Source: Alphaproteobacteria bacterium (GTDB lineage: Bacteria; Pseudomonadota; Alphaproteobacteria; WRAU01; Hepatincolaceae). Taken from it: DNA of 64,000 nt. The notes beneath the pieces were generated by a model. The model made no database searches, was not told the origin of the DNA, and saw only the letters and a program-made list of their open reading frames with translations. Position numbers and translations under genes: made by a program. The stretch covers positions 20,345 to 84,344 of the forward strand of contig WRAU01000007.1 of NCBI GenBank assembly GCA_009780035.1, given 5' to 3'. The stretch's first letter is position 1, and every line of letters starts with the position of its first letter. Shown in pieces: positions 36,247-44,317 of the stretch.

Positions 36247-37497
36247 ATGAGTGTTATAGATCGTTTTATAAAATATACTAAAATCAATACCACCACTGTT
36301 CCTAAAACAGGAGCTTTACCTAGCAATAAAGCTGAGTTTGATTTAGCAAATTTAATCGCACAAGAACTTCAAGATATTGGTCTTGTTGATGTTAAAGTCG
36401 CCGATAATTGTATTTTAACGGCACGGCTGCCTGCTAATACAAATATAGCTGTTCCTCGTCTTATGTTCTCGGCACACTTAGATACCAGCAGCGAGCAAAA
36501 AGGGGATACCTATGCCCAAATTCACAAGTATAACGGCGGCGATATTGTTCTAAATGCTGAACAAAATATAATTATGCAGGCTAGTAAATTTCCTGAATTA
36601 AAAAATTATGTTGGCGAAGATATAATTACAACAGATGGCACTTCGCTGCTGGGAGCTGACGATAAAGCCGGGCTTGCTGCCATTGTAGAAGGGCTGCAAT
36701 ATTTGGTTGATAATCCTCATATTAAGCATGGCGAAATTAAAGTTGCATTTTTACCTGATGAAGAGCAGGGGCTGCTTGGAGCAAAAGCGTTTACGGAAGA
36801 AAATTTTGCTGAACTTGGTTTTATGCTAGATGGCGGCAGCTTGGGTGAATATTCCACGGAGAATTGGAATGCCGATGATGCTGAGATAGTTTTTCATGGG
36901 GTAAGTGCCCACCCCATGTCAGCAAAGGGCAAAATGATAAACTCTCTTTTAATTGCCCATGAATTTATTTCAAAGTTTCCCTCTGCTGAAAGACCAGAGC
37001 TCACAGAAGGCATCGAGGGCTATTTTTGGGTAAAAAATATTCAAGGAAATACCAGCAAAACTATATTAAATATTGATGTTAGAGATTTTGGGGCAGAAAC
37101 TAGACTTAAAAGGTTAGATTTTATCCACAATCTCGTTGCAGAATTTAATAAAACTTACGGAGAAAATACCGTAGAGGCTGCTGTAAATTCAAGATACTCT
37201 AATGTGGCAAATCACTTACAGCAGTTTCCTTGGACAGAAGAGTTAATATTAAAGGCTATGAATAATCTAAATATTAAGCCCAAAAAATTAATAATGCGGG
37301 GCGGCTATGATGGAGCTGTGCTTTCGCAAAAAGGGATACCTTGTCCTAATATATTTACCGGAGCTTATAATTTTCATAGCATTTATGAATTTTTACCTGT
37401 GAAATCTTTAAATTTAGCAGCATCTATGGTTGCAGAATTAGCGGCTATTTTAGTTAGTTATGCTGAACAAAATCAAATCAAATCAAATAAAAAATAG
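36247..37497 (+). CDS. pepT: Peptidase T (tripeptide aminopeptidase)
   Basis: A 416-residue M20B metallopeptidase releasing N-terminal residues from tripeptides. Zinc-site motifs 'FSAHLDTS', 'TSLLGADDKAGLAAIVE', 'PDEEQGLLGAKAF' and 'FMLDGGSLGEYS' are intact; length fits. In enteric bacteria pepT is induced anaerobically through FNR. Co-oriented with dcuC, nine bases apart, so an amino-acid/dicarboxylate module is likely. Confidence 0.95.
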   Translation: MSVIDRFIKYTKINTTTVPKTGALPSNKAEFDLANLIAQELQDIGLVDVKVADNCILTARLPANTNIAVPRLMFSAHLDTSSEQKGDTYAQIHKYNGGDIVLNAEQNIIMQASKFPELKNYVGEDIITTDGTSLLGADDKAGLAAIVEGLQYLVDNPHIKHGEIKVAFLPDEEQGLLGAKAFTEENFAELGFMLDGGSLGEYSTENWNADDAEIVFHGVSAHPMSAKGKMINSLLIAHEFISKFPSAERPELTEGIEGYFWVKNIQGNTSKTILNIDVRDFGAETRLKRLDFIHNLVAEFNKTYGENTVEAAVNSRYSNVANHLQQFPWTEELILKAMNNLNIKPKKLIMRGGYDGAVLSQKGIPCPNIFTGAYNFHSIYEFLPVKSLNLAASMVAELAAILVSYAEQNQIKSNKK

Positions 37498-37506
37498 GGA
37501 AGTAAA

Positions 37507-38880
37507 ATGATAATATCGGCTTTAATTGTTATTGCAACAATTATTTTAATTGGAAGACTAATACTAAAAGGATATTCTGCTAAAATTGTTCTCTTAATCG
37601 GAGGTTTTGTTTTAATGACCTCAGCATACCTGCTAAAAACAGGGGAGGTATTGCCAAGCAATGTTAAGCCTACAGGTTTGATGATTGGTGATCTGCTGGC
37701 TTTTTTAGATTATATGTTCAGTATAAATAGTGCTGGGCTAGGCTTAATAATTATGCTTTTGAGCGGATTTTCTATGTATATGTCCGAAATTAAAGCCAAC
37801 GATGCGGTGGTGTTAGTTTTTACGAAACCGCTCAAAAAGCTGAACTCGCCCTCAACATTGCTGTTTTTAGCCTATCTTGTGGGGGTATCTTTAACACTAG
37901 CCGTGCCTTCGGCTAGCGGTTTAGGATTATTGCTGATGGTAACCATGTTTCCGACTCTTGTGGCACTTTCTATCAGCCCTCTTTCAGCCGCTGCAGTAAT
38001 TGCTACCAGCAGTGCCGTAACATTTTCTCCTTTAGCTGTAGATAGTATCGCTGCCGCAAACTTTTTAGGAGAAAATCTGCTAGTATTTACACTTTATAAA
38101 GTTCTGCCGGTAGCTTTGGCAACAATTTTAGTTGTGGGCATAGCTCATGTTTTTTGGCAAAAATATATGGATAAAAAAATCGGCTTTAAACCTGTAGAGC
38201 TCAACACAAGTGCTGATACTTTAACTGCCCCTAAATTTTATGCCGTATTCCCATTTTTACCAATTATATTTGCGATAGTGTTTTCGCCGGTAGTTATGGA
38301 CGAGTTAGGCTTTAGCTTTACTTTGAGTGTAAATGTGGTGGTTTTATTATCTATAGGTATAATATTTATTTCCGAATTATGTGTAAAAAGAAATTTCAAA
38401 GAAGTATGCAGCACTTTTGAAAGTTTTTTTAAAGGAATGGGAGATTCTTTTACCTCTGTGGTGGTTCTTTTAGTAGCAGCCGGTTTTTTTGCCCATGGCT
38501 TAATGGCAATCGGCATTATTGATGATATGATTAATTTATCAAAAGATGTCGGCTTGCCATCGCACTTTATGACTGTTCTTTTAGCAGTTATAACCTTAGG
38601 CGGAGCTTTTATGACCGGTTCTGGCAATGCAATTTACCTGGCATTTGCTCCTATGATACCGGCTTTAGCAAAAAGTTTGGGCATAAGCGGAACTACTATG
38701 ATGCTGCCAATGCTGCAAGCCTCTAATATGGGGCGGGCGATGTCTCCGGTAAGCGGTGTAGTAATAGCAGTAGCCGGTATTGCTAAGGTGAGCCCGTTTG
38801 ACATTATGAAAAGAACCGCGCTACCAGTTTTTATTGGCTTTTTATTTAATTTAATTATTACGCTAATATTTATTTCGTAA
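37507..38880 (+). CDS. dcuC: C4-dicarboxylate carrier, DcuC family
   Basis: A 457-residue polytopic membrane protein with about 12 hydrophobic segments. Family blocks include 'GFSMYMSEIKANDAVVLVFT', 'VPSASGLGLLLMVTMFP', 'TGSGNAIYLAFAPMIP' and 'LQASNMGRAMSPVSGVVIA'. DcuC mediates fumarate/succinate or succinate export under anaerobic conditions. Forms a two-gene unit with pepT. A perfect GTCATAC hairpin follows its stop and separates it from convergent uvrC. Confidence 0.9.
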   Translation: MIISALIVIATIILIGRLILKGYSAKIVLLIGGFVLMTSAYLLKTGEVLPSNVKPTGLMIGDLLAFLDYMFSINSAGLGLIIMLLSGFSMYMSEIKANDAVVLVFTKPLKKLNSPSTLLFLAYLVGVSLTLAVPSASGLGLLLMVTMFPTLVALSISPLSAAAVIATSSAVTFSPLAVDSIAAANFLGENLLVFTLYKVLPVALATILVVGIAHVFWQKYMDKKIGFKPVELNTSADTLTAPKFYAVFPFLPIIFAIVFSPVVMDELGFSFTLSVNVVVLLSIGIIFISELCVKRNFKEVCSTFESFFKGMGDSFTSVVVLLVAAGFFAHGLMAIGIIDDMINLSKDVGLPSHFMTVLLAVITLGGAFMTGSGNAIYLAFAPMIPALAKSLGISGTTMMLPMLQASNMGRAMSPVSGVVIAVAGIAKVSPFDIMKRTALPVFIGFLFNLIITLIFIS

Positions 38881-38891
38881 AATAGACTATT

Positions 38892-38921
38892 CCGTCATAC
38901 CGTCTGCACACGGTATGACGG
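38892..38921. repeat. GTCATAC-family hairpin, copy 3
   Basis: CCGTCATACCGT-CTGCAC-ACGGTATGACGG, 12-base perfect arms, in the 55-base gap between the convergent dcuC and uvrC genes. It could also serve as a bidirectional transcription block. Confidence 0.75.
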
Positions 38922-38935
38922 GTTTATGGCATAAC

Positions 38936-40789
38936 CTAATGAAAGTAATTAAATATATTTTTGGCAATATTTTCACTAATACCCTTAACTTTTTTTAATT
39001 CTTCAATGCTAGCATCTTTTACCTTTTCAATAGAGCCGAAATAGTTAAGCAGCTCTTTTTTTCGTTTGCTGCCAATTTCTGGGATTTTATCAATTGATGA
39101 CTTGGTCAGAGAATTTAGTTTGCGTTTAGCAACGCTTTTAACCGCATGGCGATGGACTTCATTACGAATCATTTGAATAAAATGCAATGTGGAAGAAAAT
39201 TTATTGGGGTGCAGCTCTTCCCCGCTATCAGTAAAAAGAGTTTCTTCGCCGGCGTTTCTATCAGCTCCTTTAGCGATAGCCACCAATTTTATGTTAGATA
39301 TATTTAATTCATGCAAAACCTGCATAGCGATACTAAGCTGCCCCTTGCCGCCATCTATAAAAACCAGCTGCGGAATTTCTTGATTTTCTTTCAGCATTCT
39401 CACAAATCTTCTTAAAAGAGTATGCCTTAAAATTGCGTAGTCGTCCCGCGTATCTATGGTTTCATCTTTTAAATTAAAGGTGCGGTATTCCTTTTTTTCA
39501 AAGCCATAAACTCTAACGGAAACCATTGCTCCCAGCGGAAAAGTGCCATAGAGATGCGAGTTATCGTAAACCTCAATTTTAGTAATTGACTGAGAAATTT
39601 TAAAATAACTCTGCAAGTCTGCAAAATGCTTTTGCCATTTTTGCGACTTTTCTTCATATTTGTTAAGGCTTTCAAAAGCATTTCGCACCACAATATCCAT
39701 AATTTCAGCTGATCGCTTGCTTTTAGGATTACTGATAACCGCCTTTTTACCTCGTTGATTCTTAAGAAAAGTTTGTAGAATTTCCGTAGATTCTTTTTCT
39801 AAGGCAATATTGGTATAAATTTTATCGGGAATATCGCGGTTATCGTAAAATTGTGTAATAAAAGAAGACAGAGCGTTTTCTTGGCTTTCTTCAAGTAAAA
39901 TTTTACTGGGAAAATCTAAGCTGCCGTAATTATGCCCGTTTTTAAACATAAAAACCTTAAATAAATAATAGCCGTTGTGTTCTATTAGGGCTAAAAAATC
40001 GGAATTTTCGTTGTTATCCAGCATAATGCTTTGCGAGGCATTCAGCTGCGATAGAGCTTTAATGCGTTCACGAAAAATTATCGCCTGTTCAAAATTGTTG
40101 TTTTGGCTGGCGGCAAGCATGGCTTGCTTCAATTCATTTTTAAGATTATCGGTAGATCCTTTTAAAAAGAAAACAGTCTGCTTAAGGCTTTCTGCATAAT
40201 CTGCTTTAGATATTTTATTAACACAAGGAGCAGAGCACCGCTTAATTTGATATAATACACAAGGCTGTTTGCGGCTTTCAAAGGCGGTATCAGAGCAGCT
40301 GCGCAGATGAAACATTCGTTGAATTGCCTTAATACTTTCTTCAACATTTACGGCGGAGGCGAATGGTCCAAAGGTGTTTTTATCTGGCGTGCCGTTTTTG
40401 CTTCTAATTTTGGTAATTCTAGGAAAGTCGTTGGTGTGTTCAATTTTAATAAATGGAAACGCTTTATCGTCTTTCAGCAGAATATTATAGCGGGGCTTAA
40501 AGTGTTTTATTAAATCGGATTCTAAAAGCAGGGCGTCTTGTTCATCTTTAGTAATTACCCATTCAATATGATTAATTAAGCTAACCATTACCTCTGTGCG
40601 CGGCAGCAGGTGAAGGTTAGAGTAGGAGGTAATACGATTTTTTAGATTCTTCGCCTTGCCGATATAGATAATTTTTCTTTGCGAATCCATCATTTTGTAA
40701 ATGCCGGCTGATAGCGGAATATCGGCAGATAGGTTTTTTATAAGGTCTTTACCAATTATTTTAGGCAGTTGATTTTTTTTTATTGACAT
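38936..40789 (-). CDS. uvrC: Excinuclease ABC subunit C
   Basis: A 617-residue nucleotide-excision-repair nuclease. GIY-YIG domain ('AGIYKMMDSQRKIIYIGKAK'), Cys-rich loop 'CSDTAFESRKQPCVLYQIKRC' (in parts), UVR domain around residue 205-240, RNase H-like endonuclease with 'EVYDNSH' and 'VFIDGGKGQL', and C-terminal tandem HhH ('IPEIGSKRKKELL', 'VKGISENIAKNI'). Complete. Confidence 0.97.
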   Translation of the reverse strand: MSIKKNQLPKIIGKDLIKNLSADIPLSAGIYKMMDSQRKIIYIGKAKNLKNRITSYSNLHLLPRTEVMVSLINHIEWVITKDEQDALLLESDLIKHFKPRYNILLKDDKAFPFIKIEHTNDFPRITKIRSKNGTPDKNTFGPFASAVNVEESIKAIQRMFHLRSCSDTAFESRKQPCVLYQIKRCSAPCVNKISKADYAESLKQTVFFLKGSTDNLKNELKQAMLAASQNNNFEQAIIFRERIKALSQLNASQSIMLDNNENSDFLALIEHNGYYLFKVFMFKNGHNYGSLDFPSKILLEESQENALSSFITQFYDNRDIPDKIYTNIALEKESTEILQTFLKNQRGKKAVISNPKSKRSAEIMDIVVRNAFESLNKYEEKSQKWQKHFADLQSYFKISQSITKIEVYDNSHLYGTFPLGAMVSVRVYGFEKKEYRTFNLKDETIDTRDDYAILRHTLLRRFVRMLKENQEIPQLVFIDGGKGQLSIAMQVLHELNISNIKLVAIAKGADRNAGEETLFTDSGEELHPNKFSSTLHFIQMIRNEVHRHAVKSVAKRKLNSLTKSSIDKIPEIGSKRKKELLNYFGSIEKVKDASIEELKKVKGISENIAKNIFNYFH

Positions 40790-41208
40790 GGATTTATGGG
40801 GTTTTATCTTAAACTGCGGTTTTAGTTGTCAAGCACTATTTTATTATTTTATATTTTCTATCTGCAGGCTTTTTATTTATTACTGCGAATCAATAGTTAA
40901 TTTTTTATCCACTGAATCTGTGGATAGATTTGTGGATAAATTTTACAATTCTTATTGTATCAAGAAAATAATTTTTTGCCTATTTTTTAAATAGAATTTA
41001 TAAATTACGGATTTTACTGGAGTTGAGTGATTTTGATTGTGTAATTTCTATTTTTTCATGCAGCAAAAAGCAGGCAAACCTTAAATGTGTATAACTAATA
41101 TAATTTGTGTTTCGCTTATTAATAATTATCAAGAAATGGTAAAATAATTTGCCGCTTTTGGAGATTGTATTACAATAAATTACATCGTAATACAACAAGG
41201 AGATAGTT
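40790..41208. other. Longest non-coding stretch; DnaA-box cluster, candidate replication origin
   Basis: 419 bases without a convincing gene. Three DnaA-box-like nonamers sit in 35 bases: TTATCCACT (40905-40913, one mismatch), TGTGGATAG (40919-40927, one mismatch) and TGTGGATAA (40931-40939, perfect, reverse orientation). A fourth perfect box TGTGTATAA is at 41086-41094. The flanks are strongly AT-rich, suitable for unwinding. The rpmH-rnpA-yidC block, often origin-linked in bacteria, is about 24 kb away; no dnaA, hemE or parAB gene is in the window. The right end holds the promoter/operator of the antitoxin gene. Confidence 0.4.
41165..41195. promoter_or_regulatory. Inverted-repeat operator upstream of the RHH antitoxin
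   Basis: TTGTATTAC (41165-41173) and GTAATACAA (41187-41195) are exact inverted repeats with 22 bases between arm centres, i.e. two helical turns on the same face. It ends 13 bases before the antitoxin ATG and overlaps the region before the AAGGAG ribosome site, as expected of an autoregulatory site. Confidence 0.6.
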
Positions 41209-41448
41209 ATGAAAATTGTAAGCGTTAGAATGAGTGAAGAAGTTATAGCTGAAATAGATAAATTCGCCAAAATGCAAGATAGAGACAGAAGCTATATTAT
41301 CAATAAAGCCATGCGGGCTTATATCGCGAAAGAGAAACTGATTTTAGACAACATTCAAGAAGGAATTGATGATATGGAGGCAGGGAGAGGTCGTAGCTAT
41401 GAAGATTTTAAAAAAGAAATGGCTGAATATATAAAATCTCAGGAATAA
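41209..41448 (+). CDS. Ribbon-helix-helix (CopG/ParD-like) antitoxin, orphan
   Basis: A 79-residue protein. Residues 3-43 form a ribbon-helix-helix: beta strand 'KIVSVRMSEEVIAEIDKFAK', then 'RDRSYIINKAMRAYIAKE'. The acidic C-terminus 'EGIDDMEAGRGRSYEDFKKE' is the type that wraps a ParE/RelE toxin. AAGGAG precedes the ATG. The inverted repeat at 41165-41195 is the likely operator. The gene that should encode the toxin, starting four bases after its stop, is truncated to nine codons. Confidence 0.85.
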   Translation: MKIVSVRMSEEVIAEIDKFAKMQDRDRSYIINKAMRAYIAKEKLILDNIQEGIDDMEAGRGRSYEDFKKEMAEYIKSQE

Positions 41449-41451
41449 AAA

Positions 41452-41481
41452 ATGAAAATTATTATTATGCCTAGAGCATAA
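41452..41481 (+). pseudogene. Remnant 5' end of a ParE-type toxin gene
   Basis: An ATG three bases after the antitoxin stop begins 'MKIIIMPRA' and then meets TAA. ParE/RelE toxins typically start 'MKIIWSPRAL..D' at exactly this distance from the antitoxin. None of the three frames in the next 80 bases continues a toxin-like sequence, so only the first codons survive. The match is short and rests largely on position. Confidence 0.45.
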
Positions 41482-41563
41482 AAAAATATAACGGCACTAT
41501 GCTTTATAATTTTAACATCAAAGCCGTATTTTAATTAAGATAAAGTGAAGACCAAAACCAACT

Positions 41564-41622
41564 GTCATGCTGTTGGCAAACGGCATCTTTTCTTCAATGG
41601 ATACAGGCGTAGCCGGTATGAC
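41564..41622. repeat. GTCATAC-family double-hairpin repeat, copy 4
   Basis: Left part GTCATGCTGTT...CGGCATC, right part GATACAGGC-GTA-GCCGGTATGAC, 12-base spacer between. It lies in the gap between the decayed toxin-antitoxin locus and rppH (convergent orientation). Confidence 0.55.
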
Positions 41623-41632
41623 GAGTTATATA

Positions 41633-42091
41633 TTAATTATCAAATATCTTATTAGCCATGCCGAAATCAACAATTTGCTTATAAACATCTTTTTTAAATT
41701 TGGTAATGCGTTCAAGTAAGGTTTTTGTATCAACCCATTCATAACATGCAAATTCAGGTTTTACATCGGCATTAAGGTTAATATCGCCGTCTTCTCCTAA
41801 GAATTTTAAAAAGAACCAAACTTGTTCTTGCCCGATATATTTTCCTCCCCAAAAATTTTTGCGGAAACCCTCTGGAAGTTCGTATTTTAGCCAATCAGTT
41901 TTAGTGATAATTTCAAATTTATTAGTGCCAACTTCCTCGAGCATTTCTCTAAATACTGCTGTTTCTGGTTTTTCATCGGCTTCAAGCCCTCCTTGCGGCA
42001 TCTGCCACTCACCTTTAATATCAAGCCTTTCTCCCATAAATATTTTCCCTTCGCTATTAATAATAACTGCTCCGACTCCTTTTCTATACAT
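41633..42091 (-). CDS. rppH: RNA pyrophosphohydrolase (Nudix)
   Basis: A 152-residue Nudix hydrolase that removes pyrophosphate from 5' ends of mRNA. The Nudix box 'GGLEADEKPETAVFREMLEEVG' (in parts: G..x5..E..REMLEEVG) is intact, and 'YRKGVGAVIIN', 'WQMPQGG' and 'FWGGKYIGQEQVWF' are RppH/IalA-specific. Start ATG 42091 has AAGGAG six bases before it; a GTG at 42094 is too close. Last gene of the gpmI-envC-ctpA-rppH block. Confidence 0.94.
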   Translation of the reverse strand: MYRKGVGAVIINSEGKIFMGERLDIKGEWQMPQGGLEADEKPETAVFREMLEEVGTNKFEIITKTDWLKYELPEGFRKNFWGGKYIGQEQVWFFLKFLGEDGDINLNADVKPEFACYEWVDTKTLLERITKFKKDVYKQIVDFGMANKIFDN

Positions 42092-42094
42092 CAC

Positions 42095-43303
42095 TCACTC
42101 CTTAGTTTGCAGAATTTCTATTGCTTTATTAAGTTGATAGTCTATTGCCGAGCCTTCTTTTGCAACAAAATTGTTTTCTAGCCCTTTCATTTCTTTTAAT
42201 TTAGAATCGGTGCAGTTTTTACAAATGCTCCCGTCTTTGAAGATAATTATATCGGGCATAATTCCTACGCCGTCAACCTTTTTATCAGATGGCAGCAGAT
42301 ATTCCGAAGTGGTTAGCTTAAGATAATCTCCATTACCAATGCTTAGAATATCCTGCACTACACCTTTGCCAAAACTTTTAGTGCCAACAATTGTTGCCCG
42401 ATGATTTTCCTGCAGCGATCCTGCTAAAACTTCTGATGCAGAAGCGGTGCTTTCATCAATTAATATTACAATCGGCTGCCCGTTTAAAATATCCCCTGGT
42501 TTTGATGTGAAAATTTCTTCATGAGACATATTGCTGTTTTCTAATTTTGCAATCAGCCGATTATCTAAAAATAGGTCAGCTGCAAAAATTGCTTGATTTA
42601 AAAGACCGCCCCCGTTATTTCTTAAATCTAAAATTATTCCGCTGATATTTTTGTTTTTATTAATAACTTTTTTTAGTTCAATGGCAGTATTTTTATTAAA
42701 AGTTGGAATTTTAATATATAAAATATTGCCATATTTTTTTGTGGAAATATCATCTATTTTAATTTTTTCTTTATTAAGAGTTATATGATATGAGCGATTA
42801 TTTTCATGAATTAAATCCATGCGGATATTTTTATCTTTTTCCTGCAGCCTTTGCGATACTTCCATTACCGATAGGTAGCTTACGGGCTTATTATTAATGC
42901 TTAATAATATATCGCCCGAATGAATGCCGTTTCTTTTTGCCGGCGAGCCGTCAACCACATACAGAATTTCAATCATATTATTTTTATTTTTAAAAAATTG
43001 AATCCCTACGCCGTATAACTCACCATTGGTGTAGTTATTAAGCTCTTTAAAATCTTCTTTTTTAAGATAGCTGCTGTAAGGATCTAATTTTTCCAGCATG
43101 CCTTCAATAGCATAATTAATTAGGGTTGATATGGGTATATCTTTATAATAAGATTGTTTCACTTCGTATAGAATGGTAGTGAAAAGATTAATGGATTCGT
43201 AAACATCTTTCTCCATTGGCTGCGTTTTTGCAGTTTTATTGAAATTAGCCAAGACAATTCCAGTTATAATAAGCAGAAATATAATGATTAAAATTTTTTT
43301 CAT
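42095..43303 (-). CDS. ctpA: C-terminal processing peptidase CtpA (S41), periplasmic
   Basis: A 402-residue protease. An uncleaved or signal segment (residues 2-20) targets it to the periplasm; a PDZ domain follows (around 'IEILYVVDGSPAKRNGIHSG'), then the S41 core with 'DLRNNGGGLL', catalytic Ser in 'STASASEVLAG' and Lys in 'SFGKGVVQ'. Such proteases trim envelope proteins and cell-wall hydrolases. Its start overlaps the end of the EnvC-like gene by four bases, in line with a shared role in wall turnover. Confidence 0.95.
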   Translation of the reverse strand: MKKILIIIFLLIITGIVLANFNKTAKTQPMEKDVYESINLFTTILYEVKQSYYKDIPISTLINYAIEGMLEKLDPYSSYLKKEDFKELNNYTNGELYGVGIQFFKNKNNMIEILYVVDGSPAKRNGIHSGDILLSINNKPVSYLSVMEVSQRLQEKDKNIRMDLIHENNRSYHITLNKEKIKIDDISTKKYGNILYIKIPTFNKNTAIELKKVINKNKNISGIILDLRNNGGGLLNQAIFAADLFLDNRLIAKLENSNMSHEEIFTSKPGDILNGQPIVILIDESTASASEVLAGSLQENHRATIVGTKSFGKGVVQDILSIGNGDYLKLTTSEYLLPSDKKVDGVGIMPDIIIFKDGSICKNCTDSKLKEMKGLENNFVAKEGSAIDYQLNKAIEILQTKE

Positions 43304-44313
43304 GGTTTTTCTCTTTTTTCAAACCACATAACCGGATCTTCAGATTTATTATCGTATTTTATTTCAAAATAAATTGGTGTTAAATTCTTGCCTGATAAAG
43401 CAATGGGTTCATGTTTTTTTACCAGCTGCTGCTGTTTTACAAGAGGAGATACATTTCCTGATATAACCGAATAAATACTAGAGGAATGTTTAATAATAAT
43501 TACCTTATTGAATTTTTCAAAGTCATCGATAAAAAGAATTTCACCATCAAAAGGAGCTACAACTTGTGAATTAGGAAGATTTAGCAGCACAATCCCATTT
43601 TTATAAAGCCGATTAGGGCTTTTTTTGAAAGGGGATTCTAAAAAGCCGGCGCTAGGAGCAATAAAGTTTCCTCGTTCAGCTAAAACTTTATTATCAGAGG
43701 CTAATTCATTTTTGGTATAATGCTTTTTATTAAGATTTTGAATAAGGTTAGCTAAACTTGAGGATTCTTTAATTAATCGTTCATTAGAATCTTTAAGTTC
43801 TTGTGCTTCTGCTAAATTATGATTGCTGTTTTTTAAAAAATCTCTGAGAATTTCTGTATTTTTTTTAATTGCTTGATTAGTGTATAAAATTTTTTTTTCA
43901 ATTTTTTGGCTTTCTGCGTTGTTTTTTTGAATTAAAACAATGTATTCTTTGATTTTTTCAATCTCATCTTCAATATATTTAGTATAATAGGTAAAAAAAG
44001 AGTAAGAAATTAAAGCATCGCGTTTTGACTGCTCGTTATAAAGCAGCAGTTTTAGTGAGGCGGTGCTTAATTTATAAAGGGAAACAATATTGCGGCTGAT
44101 AGTTGCTTTGTAGGCGGACAGCTGTTTTTCTCTTTGTTTTTTTTGTGCCTGCAGAAGATTCTTATAAATTTCTAAATTTTGCAGCTCAAGCTCATTAAGC
44201 CTTAATCTTTCAGAAATGGCAATCAAATCATTTTGCGATAAAACAGCATTGCTCTTAGTCTCTATAGCGCTAAGAGCAATGATAATTATGATTAATTTGC
44301 AGATTTTCAGCAC
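43300..44313 (-). CDS. EnvC-like murein hydrolase activator (degenerate LytM/M23 domain)
   Basis: About 337 residues. Signal peptide ('LKICKLIIIIIALSAIETKS'), long coiled coil (about 30-220) and a C-terminal M23-like domain: 'VVAPFDGEILFIDDFEKFNK' and 'IYFEIKYDNKSEDPVMWF'. The catalytic HxH is replaced (IYFEI), as in EnvC, which activates amidases rather than cutting peptidoglycan. The GTG at 44313 is chosen because the longer frame would start inside gpmI and lacks a signal sequence at its start. Neighbour ctpA supports a role in cell separation. Confidence 0.85.
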   Translation of the reverse strand: MLKICKLIIIIIALSAIETKSNAVLSQNDLIAISERLRLNELELQNLEIYKNLLQAQKKQREKQLSAYKATISRNIVSLYKLSTASLKLLLYNEQSKRDALISYSFFTYYTKYIEDEIEKIKEYIVLIQKNNAESQKIEKKILYTNQAIKKNTEILRDFLKNSNHNLAEAQELKDSNERLIKESSSLANLIQNLNKKHYTKNELASDNKVLAERGNFIAPSAGFLESPFKKSPNRLYKNGIVLLNLPNSQVVAPFDGEILFIDDFEKFNKVIIIKHSSSIYSVISGNVSPLVKQQQLVKKHEPIALSGKNLTPIYFEIKYDNKSEDPVMWFEKREKP

Positions 44314-44317
44314 AGCA

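Noticed and set aside
40998..41270. Minus-strand 90-codon frame across the antitoxin operator
   Set aside because: Overlaps the antitoxin gene and its operator, and encodes a low-quality Ile/Ser-rich sequence with no family signature.
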